From assembly GCA_947447845.1 (NCBI GenBank), contig CANFNO010000100.1, forward strand, positions 1 through 8,057: 8,057 bases of DNA, given 5' to 3'. Origin of the DNA: Burkholderiales bacterium. GTDB lineage: Bacteria; Pseudomonadota; Gammaproteobacteria; Burkholderiales; Burkholderiaceae. Below the pieces are notes generated by a model that did not search any database, was not told the DNA's origin, and saw only the letters and a program-made list of their open reading frames with translations. Positions 1-5,650 of the stretch are shown here, in pieces (positions within the stretch are counted from its first letter, which is position 1; each line of letters opens with the position of its first letter). A program made the translations under genes and the position numbers.

Positions 1-525
1 GGTGGCATCCGCATGCTGGAAGTCACGCTGCGCACGCCCCAGGCATTGGCCTGTATCGAAGCCATCGCGCGCGAAGTGCCCGAAGCCGTGGTCGGTGCTG
101 GCACCGTACGCACCAAGGCCGATGCGCAGGCAGCCGCCAATGCGGGTTCACGCTTCGCGGTGAGCCCTGGCTATACCAGTGCCGTGGGTCAGGCTTGCCG
201 CGATGCCGGTCTGGCGCTGTTGCCCGGTGTGGCAAGTGGCAGCGAAATCATGATGGCGCAGGAAGACGGGTTTACCGAACTGAAGTTTTTCCCCGCCATG
301 CAAGCGGGCGGTCCGGCCATGCTCAAGGCCTGGAGTGGCCCTTTCTTTGACGTACGCTTTTGCCCAACTGGTGGTGTCACGCTACAAAACGCGTCAGAGT
401 TCCTGGCGCTGCCCAATGTGGTTTGCGTCGGTGGTTCTTGGTTGGTGCCAGCGGATGCCGTGGCTTCCGGAGATTGGGCTCGCGTGACAGCGCTGGCTCA
501 AGCGACGCGTGCGCTGCGGAAATAA
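1..525 (+). CDS. eda: KDPG/KHG aldolase (2-dehydro-3-deoxy-phosphogluconate aldolase), 5'-truncated by window edge
   Basis: Class I aldolase of the Entner-Doudoroff pathway. It splits 2-keto-3-deoxy-6-phosphogluconate into pyruvate and glyceraldehyde 3-phosphate in the cytoplasm. Reading frame 1 is open from the first base, and the visible 174 residues align by eye with most of E. coli Eda from about its residue 39. The catalytic glutamate lies in the GGIRMLEVTLRT segment (Glu, window residue 7). The Schiff-base lysine lies in LKFFPA (Lys, window residue 95, codon 283-285). The Glu-Lys spacing of 88 residues equals E45-K133 of E. coli Eda. Also visible are VGAGTV, FCPTGG and CVGGSWLVP, the phosphate-binding end of the TIM barrel. 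The ATG at 13 is internal, not the start; roughly 38 N-terminal residues lie upstream of the window. The edd gene often neighbours eda but cannot be seen here. The stop is TAA at 523-525, and the gene converges with the EamA permease 61 nt away. Confidence 0.95.
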   Translation, partial: GGIRMLEVTLRTPQALACIEAIAREVPEAVVGAGTVRTKADAQAAANAGSRFAVSPGYTSAVGQACRDAGLALLPGVASGSEIMMAQEDGFTELKFFPAMQAGGPAMLKAWSGPFFDVRFCPTGGVTLQNASEFLALPNVVCVGGSWLVPADAVASGDWARVTALAQATRALRK

Positions 526-586
526 CGATTTGCGCTAACGGGCTAAATCAAGTTCCGCGCAGCTGCAAGTCGATATTGGCGCTTCA

Positions 587-1480
587 TTAGCGCGGTATTC
601 CCGACCTATCACGTTGCCGGCTTTGTTGGTGAAATTGCCAACCCAGGTGCGTAAGCAGCGCCGCAAACACAATCGATCCGCCGATTAAAGTGCGGGCGCT
701 CGGCACCTCGCCATGAATGAGCCATACCCAGATCGGGCCTAGCACCGGCTCGGCAGTGCCAATCAGGGCCGCAAGGGCTGAGGGCAGGAGGCGCGCGCCG
801 CTAACAAATAGTGCCATCCCCAAGCCCAGGTTCGCCGCACCAAACAGGAAAAGCAGTCCGAAGTCAGTTGCGCTGACACTGAAGTTTTTCACCATGCTCC
901 CGGCTACCACTGCGGCAATCAAGGTGCCGAGACAAACAGCCGGCATCATGGCGACTTCGGAATGCCTGCGCGTGATCACTGTTGCGCAGGCAAATACCAC
1001 AGCGATGAGCAACGCCAGGCCATCTCCAATGGGGGAAACCGTACCCCCGAGGGAGGACGACACCATGATGGCCACACCCGCAATCACGCAGGCAATTGCT
1101 ATCCAGGTGGCCAGAGTGACCTTTTCGCGAAATAGCAAAAACCCCAGCAGCGCGGCAATCAGTGGCACGCCGGCCTGCATCAGCAGTACGTTGGCCACGG
1201 TGGTGTAAGAAAGCGCCACAACAAAGCTGGTGGATGCAGTGGCGAAGCAGAGGGCGACACCCAAGCCGGCCAAACCCATGGCCCTGAACAACTGCTTGGT
1301 ACCTGCTGGGCCATGCTTGTACAGCATGAAGGCCAGCAAAAATCCGAACGCAAAAACCGAGCGCCAGAAAACAGTGACCCAGCTGTCGCTGATTTGCAAG
1401 AAACGCGCTATGGCGCCACCAAAACTCCAAGCCGCAGCCGATCCAAAAACCAGCAGCGCGCCGCGGCGTTCTGTCTGCAT
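587..1480 (-). CDS. EamA/DMT-superfamily permease, 10 predicted membrane helices
   Basis: Inner-membrane transporter of the drug/metabolite (DMT) superfamily, 297 residues, the usual size. Two EamA repeats are visible, about residues 8-140 and 152-278, each with about five hydrophobic helices. Typical family features are FWRS near residue 38, the ALSYTT..NVLL..GVPLIAALLGFLLFREK stretch (about 89-120) ending repeat 1, and its counterpart GTAEPVLGPIWVWLIHGE (241-258) in repeat 2. The C-terminus is short, basic and polar, so probably cytoplasmic. The substrate cannot be read from sequence: family members export amino acids, metabolites or drugs. The start ATG lies 14 nt after the gloA stop on the same strand, which suggests co-transcription and perhaps translational coupling, since no strong Shine-Dalgarno is visible. 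Linkage to gloA does not by itself imply a glyoxalase-related substrate. Confidence 0.88.
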   Translation of the reverse strand: MQTERRGALLVFGSAAAWSFGGAIARFLQISDSWVTVFWRSVFAFGFLLAFMLYKHGPAGTKQLFRAMGLAGLGVALCFATASTSFVVALSYTTVANVLLMQAGVPLIAALLGFLLFREKVTLATWIAIACVIAGVAIMVSSSLGGTVSPIGDGLALLIAVVFACATVITRRHSEVAMMPAVCLGTLIAAVVAGSMVKNFSVSATDFGLLFLFGAANLGLGMALFVSGARLLPSALAALIGTAEPVLGPIWVWLIHGEVPSARTLIGGSIVFAALLTHLGWQFHQQSRQRDRSGIPR

Positions 1481-1494
1481 TGCAGAACGTGGGC

Positions 1495-1881
1495 TTAAGC
1501 GCCGCGTTGGATCAATTCAATTTTGTAACCGTCGGGATCCGTTACAAAAGCGATGATGGTATTGCCGCCTTTGACCGGGCCCGCTTCGCGGGTGACATTG
1601 CCGCCGGCAGCCTTGATACGCTCGCAATCGGCGTATGCATCTTTGACGCCCAAGGCAATGTGGCCATAGGCCGTTCCCATGTCGTATTGTTCTACGCCCC
1701 AGTTGTAGGTAAGTTCAATTTCCGCCTGGGCCGGATTGGCTTCATAACCGAGAAAGGCCAGCGTGTATTTGTATTCGGGATTCTCGGAAGTACGCAGAAG
1801 TTTCATGCCCAGCACTTGGGTATAAAAGTCGATGGAGCGTTGGAGGTTGCCGACGCGCAGCATGGTGTGAAGTATTCTCAT
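1495..1881 (-). CDS. gloA: Glyoxalase I (lactoylglutathione lyase), Ni-type
   Basis: Isomerises the hemithioacetal of methylglyoxal and glutathione to S-lactoylglutathione, the first step of methylglyoxal detoxification, in the cytoplasm. The 128-residue protein is nearly collinear with E. coli GloA. It shares [58 protein letters not shown] and [10 protein letters not shown]. All four metal ligands fall at the E. coli positions: His5, Glu56, His74 and Glu122. The short form, without the insertions of Zn-type enzymes, fits the Ni/Co-activated bacterial class. The start at 1881 is supported by the conserved N-terminus beginning at that Met. There is no clear Shine-Dalgarno; an inverted repeat ends exactly at the start codon. 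It is the first gene of a probable operon with the EamA permease and is divergent from the cupin gene. Confidence 0.97.
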   Translation of the reverse strand: MRILHTMLRVGNLQRSIDFYTQVLGMKLLRTSENPEYKYTLAFLGYEANPAQAEIELTYNWGVEQYDMGTAYGHIALGVKDAYADCERIKAAGGNVTREAGPVKGGNTIIAFVTDPDGYKIELIQRGA

Positions 1882-1906
1882 GCGCCAGATTGTGGCGCAA
1901 TTTATC
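1881..1906 (-). promoter_or_regulatory. Inverted repeat and weak -10 box at the gloA start
   Basis: A perfect 7-bp inverted repeat, TGCGCCA-gattg-TGGCGCA on the plus strand, spans 1881-1899; its edge base is the A of the gloA ATG. On the minus strand GATAAA (1906-1901) matches 4 of 6 bases of a sigma70 -10 box, but no good -35 is seen. If that -10 is used, transcription would start inside the repeat, making it operator-like. If transcription starts further upstream, it would form an RNA hairpin over the ribosome-binding region. The sequence does not tell which. Confidence 0.35.
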
Positions 1907-1969
1907 CAGCCTTGCTGGCACTGTTGCAGAATGGCAGCTAGCTATTTGCTTCACCTTTTTAGGCCCGAC

Positions 1970-2353
1970 ATGACCAGTATTACCCAAGTTGTTTTGTTTA
2001 CCGACACCGACGGACGTGCCCGTTTCCGTGAAGAGCAAGTACCGCTTTTGCAGGGCAACCCGCAGTCAATGCTGTCTGACGTGTTCGCGTCAGGAGGTTT
2101 TCAACTGCGCTGGAGTCCCGTTGGATTTCGCAGCACTTTTCATTGCACCGGTGCCCCGCAATGGGTTTTTATCCTGGGTGGCCAGATGGAGATCGGCATT
2201 CAGGGTGGCGTGTCGCGCATCTTTAAACCAGGCGAGCATTTTTACTCAGCTGACTTGCTGCCTGAGGGCGCTGTTTTCGATCCACTGGTGCACGGTCACT
2301 GGAGTCGCCAGGTTGGCCCCGACCCTCTGCAGACATTATTTGTGCGCGGCTAG
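1970..2353 (+). CDS. Small cupin-like beta-barrel protein
   Basis: A predicted 127-residue single-domain protein with a cupin-like pattern: alternating beta strands, QWVFILGGQMEIGIQGG (residues 64-80) as the central strand pair, then RIFKPGEHFYSAD (83-95), the usual 'G-D/E-x-hydrophobic' turn. From memory it resembles a family of about 120-residue cupin proteins beginning ITRVYTDADG..HFEDVEIPL and ending GH..R.VG, but I cannot confirm a database family. The canonical metal motif is degraded: His58 is present, the second His is Thr60 and the Glu is Gln64. His108 and His110 lie near motif 2. The function is therefore unknown; it may bind a small molecule without metal. The start at 1970 is chosen because the similarity begins there. 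Upstream in-frame ATGs at 1880 and 1931 would add a Cys-rich extension unlike the family and, for 1880, overlap the gloA start. The Shine-Dalgarno is weak. The gene converges with the HDOD gene, 21 nt between stops. Confidence 0.72.
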   Translation: MTSITQVVLFTDTDGRARFREEQVPLLQGNPQSMLSDVFASGGFQLRWSPVGFRSTFHCTGAPQWVFILGGQMEIGIQGGVSRIFKPGEHFYSADLLPEGAVFDPLVHGHWSRQVGPDPLQTLFVRG

Positions 2354-2361
2354 TTCCGCGC
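2344..2361. terminator. GC-rich hairpin between convergent cupin and HDOD genes (possible terminator)
   Basis: GCGCGG-ctagtt-CCGCGC forms a perfect 6-bp GC-only stem with a 6-nt loop that contains the TAG stop of the cupin gene. It lies 13 nt beyond the HDOD stop on the other strand, so it is well placed to end that transcript. Neither side carries a U-tract, so it is not a canonical intrinsic terminator; it could instead protect 3' ends. Confidence 0.35.
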
Positions 2362-2374
2362 TCAGGTCGCTACT

Positions 2375-3547
2375 TCAGCGTCTAATTTGCATGGAGCGCA
2401 CCATGCTATTGATGGATGAAACCAATTCCGGCAGATGAACAAACTCGGGGAGCCGGGCAAGTGCGGGAAGTTGAAGATACGACTGCAGATGAAAGAATTC
2501 GGGGCCCTGGTCTTGTTCCAGGTTGTACGCAGCCAAGTCCTTCACCTCCCCGTGCGCCAGCTTTTCACCCAGCCTGGCACAGAAATAACAGAATGCCATG
2601 CGGCTTGCACGCTGTACTTGTGTCTGGTCGTAGGGCGTGATCAATACCAGATCGATATCGCGCACCTTGTCGATGATGCTTTGGGGTAGTTCCCAACTTT
2701 GCATCAGAAGACTGCCAATCTCGGCCGCACATAAACCCAGATGCTCCTGTTCAACACGGCTGCGCTCCAGCAGTCCACGGGTTGCCATCGAAAGAACCAA
2801 GTCCTTGCGCAATAGAGAGTGGCTGGCCACCGGTCCCAAAAAGGAAAGCACCACTTGCGTGACCAGCGTGCCGGGTTCGGGTAATTGCAACAGCTGCGCA
2901 AGTTTGAAACACAGTTCACTGGCAAAAGCGCTGGCATTCCACAGGCGGTCAAAAATGCGTTTGATTTCCGGATCGGTCGATTGAAACGATTCGTCCAGCA
3001 TGTACTGCAGGCAGATGCCACGCACCGTGTTCATGCCAAGAAAGGTCACTGCCTGGCCGATGCTGCCAAGCGGCGCCTTTAGTCCGTAGAAAGGTGAGTT
3101 CACCGTCACCAGAACCTTGGCGGCAACCTGCGGCTCTGCAATCACCATTTCGCTGAGTTGGGCGGTGTTCGCGTCAGCCAGAAATTCGGGCGATACCAGC
3201 TTGTGCAGCGCGTGAGGGGGCCGTGGAATACGACTCAACATGGCCATGATGGCTGCGGCGTCTGCGCTTGGAAGATCTGCGCCACGGGTCAGAGAAAAAT
3301 TCCGCAACATGGCGCTAATTTGGGGACTGGCCAGGCGCACGATGGGTCGCAGACTGGACTTGATTTCCGCCTCGGCTGGCGCCGTGCGTTCTGCCTGCGG
3401 CGCAGGCACTACCTTCTGTTGCAATGGTTTGGGCGCAGTGGGGTCGCGCTTTTTCTTAAGTAGAAAAAGCACCGCCACTGCAGCCACTACAGCCAACAAC
3501 AGAGAAATATAGTTCAACGCAATCGCTCCCATTGCTCTGGGTGACAT
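2375..3547 (-). CDS. Membrane-anchored HDOD-domain protein
   Basis: A 390-residue protein. Residues about 9-30 form one hydrophobic helix followed by KKKR, so by the positive-inside rule the rest should be cytoplasmic. Residues about 33-65 are a Pro/Ala/Lys-rich linker. An HDOD domain follows at about 100-300. It shows SRIPRPP near 105-111, the NSPFYG segment (150-155), SIGQAVTFLGMNTVRG (162-177), LWNASAFASELCFKLA (202-217), and E..HLGLCAAEIGSLLMQSWELP (268-288). HDOD domains are related to HD/HD-GYP phosphohydrolases but usually lack the metal site; here the position of the usual HD pair reads LSFLGPVASH, consistent with a non-catalytic domain. Known HDOD proteins take part in signalling, often as adaptors; the partner here is unknown. 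The C-terminal 90 residues are not assigned. The start at 3547 is the first ATG; Met6 (3532) is an alternative. The gene lies 56 nt downstream of rhlE on the same strand, so read-through is possible. Confidence 0.85.
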   Translation of the reverse strand: MSPRAMGAIALNYISLLLAVVAAVAVLFLLKKKRDPTAPKPLQQKVVPAPQAERTAPAEAEIKSSLRPIVRLASPQISAMLRNFSLTRGADLPSADAAAIMAMLSRIPRPPHALHKLVSPEFLADANTAQLSEMVIAEPQVAAKVLVTVNSPFYGLKAPLGSIGQAVTFLGMNTVRGICLQYMLDESFQSTDPEIKRIFDRLWNASAFASELCFKLAQLLQLPEPGTLVTQVVLSFLGPVASHSLLRKDLVLSMATRGLLERSRVEQEHLGLCAAEIGSLLMQSWELPQSIIDKVRDIDLVLITPYDQTQVQRASRMAFCYFCARLGEKLAHGEVKDLAAYNLEQDQGPEFFHLQSYLQLPALARLPEFVHLPELVSSINSMVRSMQIRR

Positions 3548-3582
3548 GCACTCCAGACATTGACAGCGATTTTGACCGACTT

Positions 3583-3598
3583 AGCGCCTCGCGGCGCT
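3583..3598 (-). other. Hairpin between rhlE and the HDOD gene
   Basis: On the minus strand, AGCGCC-GCGA-GGCGCT begins 5 nt after the rhlE stop: a perfect 6-bp stem closed by a GNRA-type tetraloop. It is not followed by a U-tract in the sense direction, so it looks more like a 3'-end stabiliser, weak attenuator or processing site than a full terminator. Read from the plus strand it is followed by GATTTTT and would resemble an intrinsic terminator for antisense transcription. Confidence 0.4.
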
Positions 3599-3603
3599 GA
3601 TTT

Positions 3604-5349
3604 TTATCGGTTGGAGCCGCCGCCGGGGCCGCGCGGTCCGCGCGGTCCGTTGCTCGGGCCGCCACCACCGTAGCCGCCACCGCTGCGGGCACCGCCGCCG
3701 CCGTAGCCGCCACCGCCACCGCCACCATTGCGGTTTCCACCGCCGTAATTGCGGCGTGCGCCGCGCTCGGCCATCATGTCGACGCTTGTGCGCATAGGGT
3801 CAGGCTGACCAGCTGGAGGGCGCGGTTCACGTGGCTCATTGGCATAGCCTGCGGGCTGTTGTGGCATTCCATTGCCCATAGGACGGCCACGTCCCTGGCC
3901 TTGTGGCGGGCGTGCACCCTGCGGACGCGGCGGTTGGAATTCACCACTGCGATCATTGCGGTCATTTCGATCGTTGCGCGGAGCGCCAGCACCTTGGCCA
4001 CCGGCGCTACGGCCACGGCCCGCACCCTGGCCACCACGTCCAGCACCACCACCACCCGAGCCAGCCTTGTTGTCACGCACGCGCGTCAACATCTCCGTGC
4101 GTGCGGCCTTCGCAGCGGCCTGCATCACATCGCGGCTTGGCGGCTTGCCTGCGCCACCCCAGATTGTCTGGCGGCCCATGGCAATAGGTTCGCCTTTTTC
4201 GCCCGGTTCAGGTCCAAAGCCTTCGACGATCTTGACTTCGATGTTTTGCTTGGTGAAACGCTCGATGTCTTGCATAAAGCCTTCTTCGTCCATGCACACC
4301 AGGTTGATCGCAGCGCCGTCGGCGCCAGCACGACCGGTGCGGCCAATGCGGTGCACATAGTCTTCGCTGACGTTGGGGATTTCGTAGTTCACCACGTGTG
4401 GCAGGTCGTCGATGTCAATGCCGCGGGCCGCAATGTCGGTGGCGACCAGTGCGCGCACATCGCCGCTCTTGAAGCCTGCAAGCGCTTGCGTACGGGCGGC
4501 CTGGCTTTTGTTGCCATGCAGGGCCATGGCACTGATGCCGTTCTTTTCGAGGAACTCGGCCACGTTGTTGGCGCCGAACTTGGTGCGGGTGAACACCAGA
4601 ACTTGGCTCCAGTTGTTCTCGTTGATGATGTGCGCCAGAAGCGCTTTCTTCTTGCCGCGACCAACCGGGTGGATTACCTGAGTGATGCGTTGTACCGTCG
4701 TATTGCGTGGTGTGACTTGCACACTTTGCGGGTTTTTCAGAAGGTTGTTGGCAAGGTCGCGAATTTCATCACTGAAGGTGGCGGAGAACAACAAGCTTTG
4801 CTTTTCTTTTGGCACCAAGGCCAGAACCTTCTTCACGTCATGGATAAAGCCCATGTCGAGCATTCGGTCAGCTTCATCGAGCACCAGCATTTGCACTTGG
4901 CCCAGATCCAGCATGCCTTGTTGCTGCAGATCCAGCAGGCGTCCCGGCGTTGCCACCAGAATATCCACGCCCTTTTTGAGCTTGGAAATTTGCGGGTTCA
5001 TTCCGACACCGCCAAAAATCACGGTGCTGGTCAGTTGCAGGTATTTGCCGTAGGTGCGGATGGACTCTTCCACCTGGGCCGCTAGTTCACGCGTAGGCGT
5101 CAGGACAAGCGCACGGATTCCGGTGCCGCCGAACTTATTTTGGGCACTGCGGCTCATGGTCAGGCGATGCAGCATGGGGAGGGTAAAGGCAGCGGTCTTG
5201 CCAGTGCCGGTCTGGGCGCCGCCTAGCAGGTCGTGGCCAGCGAGGACCAAGGGAATGGCCTGGGCCTGGATGGCGGTAGGGGTTTCGTAGCCCTCTTCGC
5301 GCACAGCCTTAAGGATGGCCGCGGCCAGATTCAATTCTTCAAAGTTCAT
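3604..5349 (-). CDS. rhlE: DEAD-box ATP-dependent RNA helicase, RhlE type
   Basis: A 581-residue RNA helicase that uses ATP to open short RNA duplexes and remodel ribonucleoproteins in the cytoplasm. All core motifs are intact: Q motif with TPTAIQ (23-28), motif I AQTGTGKT (45-52), Ia PTRELAAQ (85-92), Ib TPGRL (134-138), II DEAD (158-161), III SAT (189-191), IV LVFTRTK (251-257), [11 protein letters not shown] (303-312) and [10 protein letters not shown] (333-340). The N-terminus MNFEELNL and the GVGMNPQ segment fit RhlE better than DeaD, SrmB or DbpA. Residues about 429-581 are a disordered Gly/Arg/Pro/Asn tail with RGG-like boxes, longer than in E. coli RhlE (about 450 residues total). The ATG at 5349 is preferred over the in-frame ATG at 5418 because the conserved helicase N-terminus starts there and GGAAGG lies upstream. 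That Shine-Dalgarno is within a hairpin. The HDOD gene follows. Confidence 0.95.
   Translation of the reverse strand: MNFEELNLAAAILKAVREEGYETPTAIQAQAIPLVLAGHDLLGGAQTGTGKTAAFTLPMLHRLTMSRSAQNKFGGTGIRALVLTPTRELAAQVEESIRTYGKYLQLTSTVIFGGVGMNPQISKLKKGVDILVATPGRLLDLQQQGMLDLGQVQMLVLDEADRMLDMGFIHDVKKVLALVPKEKQSLLFSATFSDEIRDLANNLLKNPQSVQVTPRNTTVQRITQVIHPVGRGKKKALLAHIINENNWSQVLVFTRTKFGANNVAEFLEKNGISAMALHGNKSQAARTQALAGFKSGDVRALVATDIAARGIDIDDLPHVVNYEIPNVSEDYVHRIGRTGRAGADGAAINLVCMDEEGFMQDIERFTKQNIEVKIVEGFGPEPGEKGEPIAMGRQTIWGGAGKPPSRDVMQAAAKAARTEMLTRVRDNKAGSGGGGAGRGGQGAGRGRSAGGQGAGAPRNDRNDRNDRSGEFQPPRPQGARPPQGQGRGRPMGNGMPQQPAGYANEPREPRPPAGQPDPMRTSVDMMAERGARRNYGGGNRNGGGGGGGYGGGGARSGGGYGGGGPSNGPRGPRGPGGGSNR
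3607..4065 (-). repeat. Low-complexity Gly/Arg-rich coding repeat (RhlE C-terminal tail)
   Basis: This part of rhlE encodes residues about 429-581, a tail made of GGGG runs, RG/GR boxes, three RND units in a row (458-466), Pro/Gln/Arg stretches, and [10 protein letters not shown] repeats near the end. At DNA level it consists of short imperfect triplet and 9-15 base repeats of ACC/GCC type on the plus strand, so it is prone to length variation. One non-repetitive island, [18 protein letters not shown] (516-533), breaks the low complexity and probably has its own role. Confidence 0.8.
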
Positions 5350-5356
5350 GAGTATT

Positions 5357-5373
5357 GCGCCCTTCCAGGGCGC
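5357..5373 (-). promoter_or_regulatory. Hairpin containing the rhlE Shine-Dalgarno
   Basis: On the minus strand GCGCCC-TGGAA-GGGCGC forms a perfect 6-bp GC-only stem with a 5-nt loop, ending 7 nt before the rhlE ATG. The best Shine-Dalgarno candidate, GGAAGG, sits half in the loop and half in the 3' arm. Folding should restrict ribosome access. That an RNA helicase might open its own leader is inference. Confidence 0.55.
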
Positions 5374-5464
5374 TGGGGGATACCGGCCGTTCCACTTGCA
5401 AAGCAAGCAGTCAGTCAAAGGCAGATGGATTCAAAAGATGGGACGCAATGTGTCGTTGGGTCCC

Positions 5465-5479
5465 CCAGCAAGTTGCTGG
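5465..5479. promoter_or_regulatory. 15-bp palindrome in the rhlE leader
   Basis: CCAGCAA-g-TTGCTGG is a perfect 7+1+7 palindrome about 115 nt upstream of the rhlE ATG. In DNA it could be a dimeric regulator site. In rhlE RNA it would form a 5-bp stem with a 5-nt loop. It directly abuts the next inverted repeat, sharing one base. Confidence 0.4.
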
Positions 5480-5508
5480 CATCGCGGGCAACTGAAGCGC
5501 CGCGATGC
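5479..5508. promoter_or_regulatory. 9-bp inverted repeat at the predicted rhlE transcription start
   Basis: GCATCGCGG and CCGCGATGC are perfect 9-bp arms separated by 12 nt. The right arm lies just downstream of the predicted rhlE -10 box, so the repeat would straddle the transcription start. That position is typical of a repressor operator; a leader-RNA stem-loop is the alternative. No regulator is recognised. Confidence 0.45.
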
Positions 5509-5509
5509 A

Positions 5510-5537
5510 AGTATTGTCGCACGTTGTGGTGCGTCAA
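5510..5537 (-). promoter_or_regulatory. Predicted sigma70 promoter of rhlE
   Basis: On the minus strand TTGACG (5537-5532, 5 of 6 match to the -35 consensus) is followed after 16 nt by AATACT (5515-5510, 4 of 6 match to the -10). Transcription would begin near 5503 and give a leader of roughly 150 nt before the rhlE ATG. This is the best promoter I found in the 301-nt gap between rhlE and the DUF1631 gene. Confidence 0.45.
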
Positions 5538-5650
5538 GTCTTGGCATTGCACCAAAGGTGTGTTCTAGCTGCCGTGTTATGTAAATATTTGTGACGCTTT
5601 GACAGTTCGCACTAGCCATCCCTCGAGCCTGCTGACAAAATGACTGCAAG

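Noticed and set aside
532..593. GCGCTAA (532-538) and TTAGCGC (587-593) as a terminator between eda and the EamA gene
   Set aside because: The 7-bp arms are 48 nt apart with no U-tract; the right arm includes the EamA stop codon, so chance is the likelier explanation.
717..1208. A 163-codon plus-strand open frame antisense to the EamA permease
   Set aside because: Opposite-strand shadow of a well-supported membrane protein; no domain or credible start signal.
1880..1969. A longer cupin start at 1880 or 1931
   Set aside because: It would overlap the gloA start region and adds a Cys-rich segment with no family resemblance; similarity begins at the Met at 1970.
1495..2353. A gloA-EamA-cupin stress or defence island
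   Set aside because: Each gene is of a common housekeeping or accessory type, the cupin is on the other strand, and no defence or mobile-element signature is present.
3859..5085. A 408-codon plus-strand open frame antisense to rhlE
   Set aside because: It lies wholly inside the clear rhlE coding region, has an odd His/Ala-rich composition with no recognisable domain, and is explained by GC-rich codon bias keeping the opposite frame open.
5350..5418. A 23-codon in-frame extension of rhlE from the ATG at 5418
   Set aside because: The extension lacks helicase-family similarity, the conserved N-terminus begins at 5349, and a Shine-Dalgarno-like GGAAGG lies just upstream of 5349.
5541..5604. Plus-strand promoter candidates for the DUF1631 gene: TTGGCA at 5541-5546 and TTGACA at 5599-5604
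   Set aside because: The -35 matches are good, but the hexamers 17 nt downstream (TCTAGC and CTCGAG) are poor -10 boxes, so neither is called.
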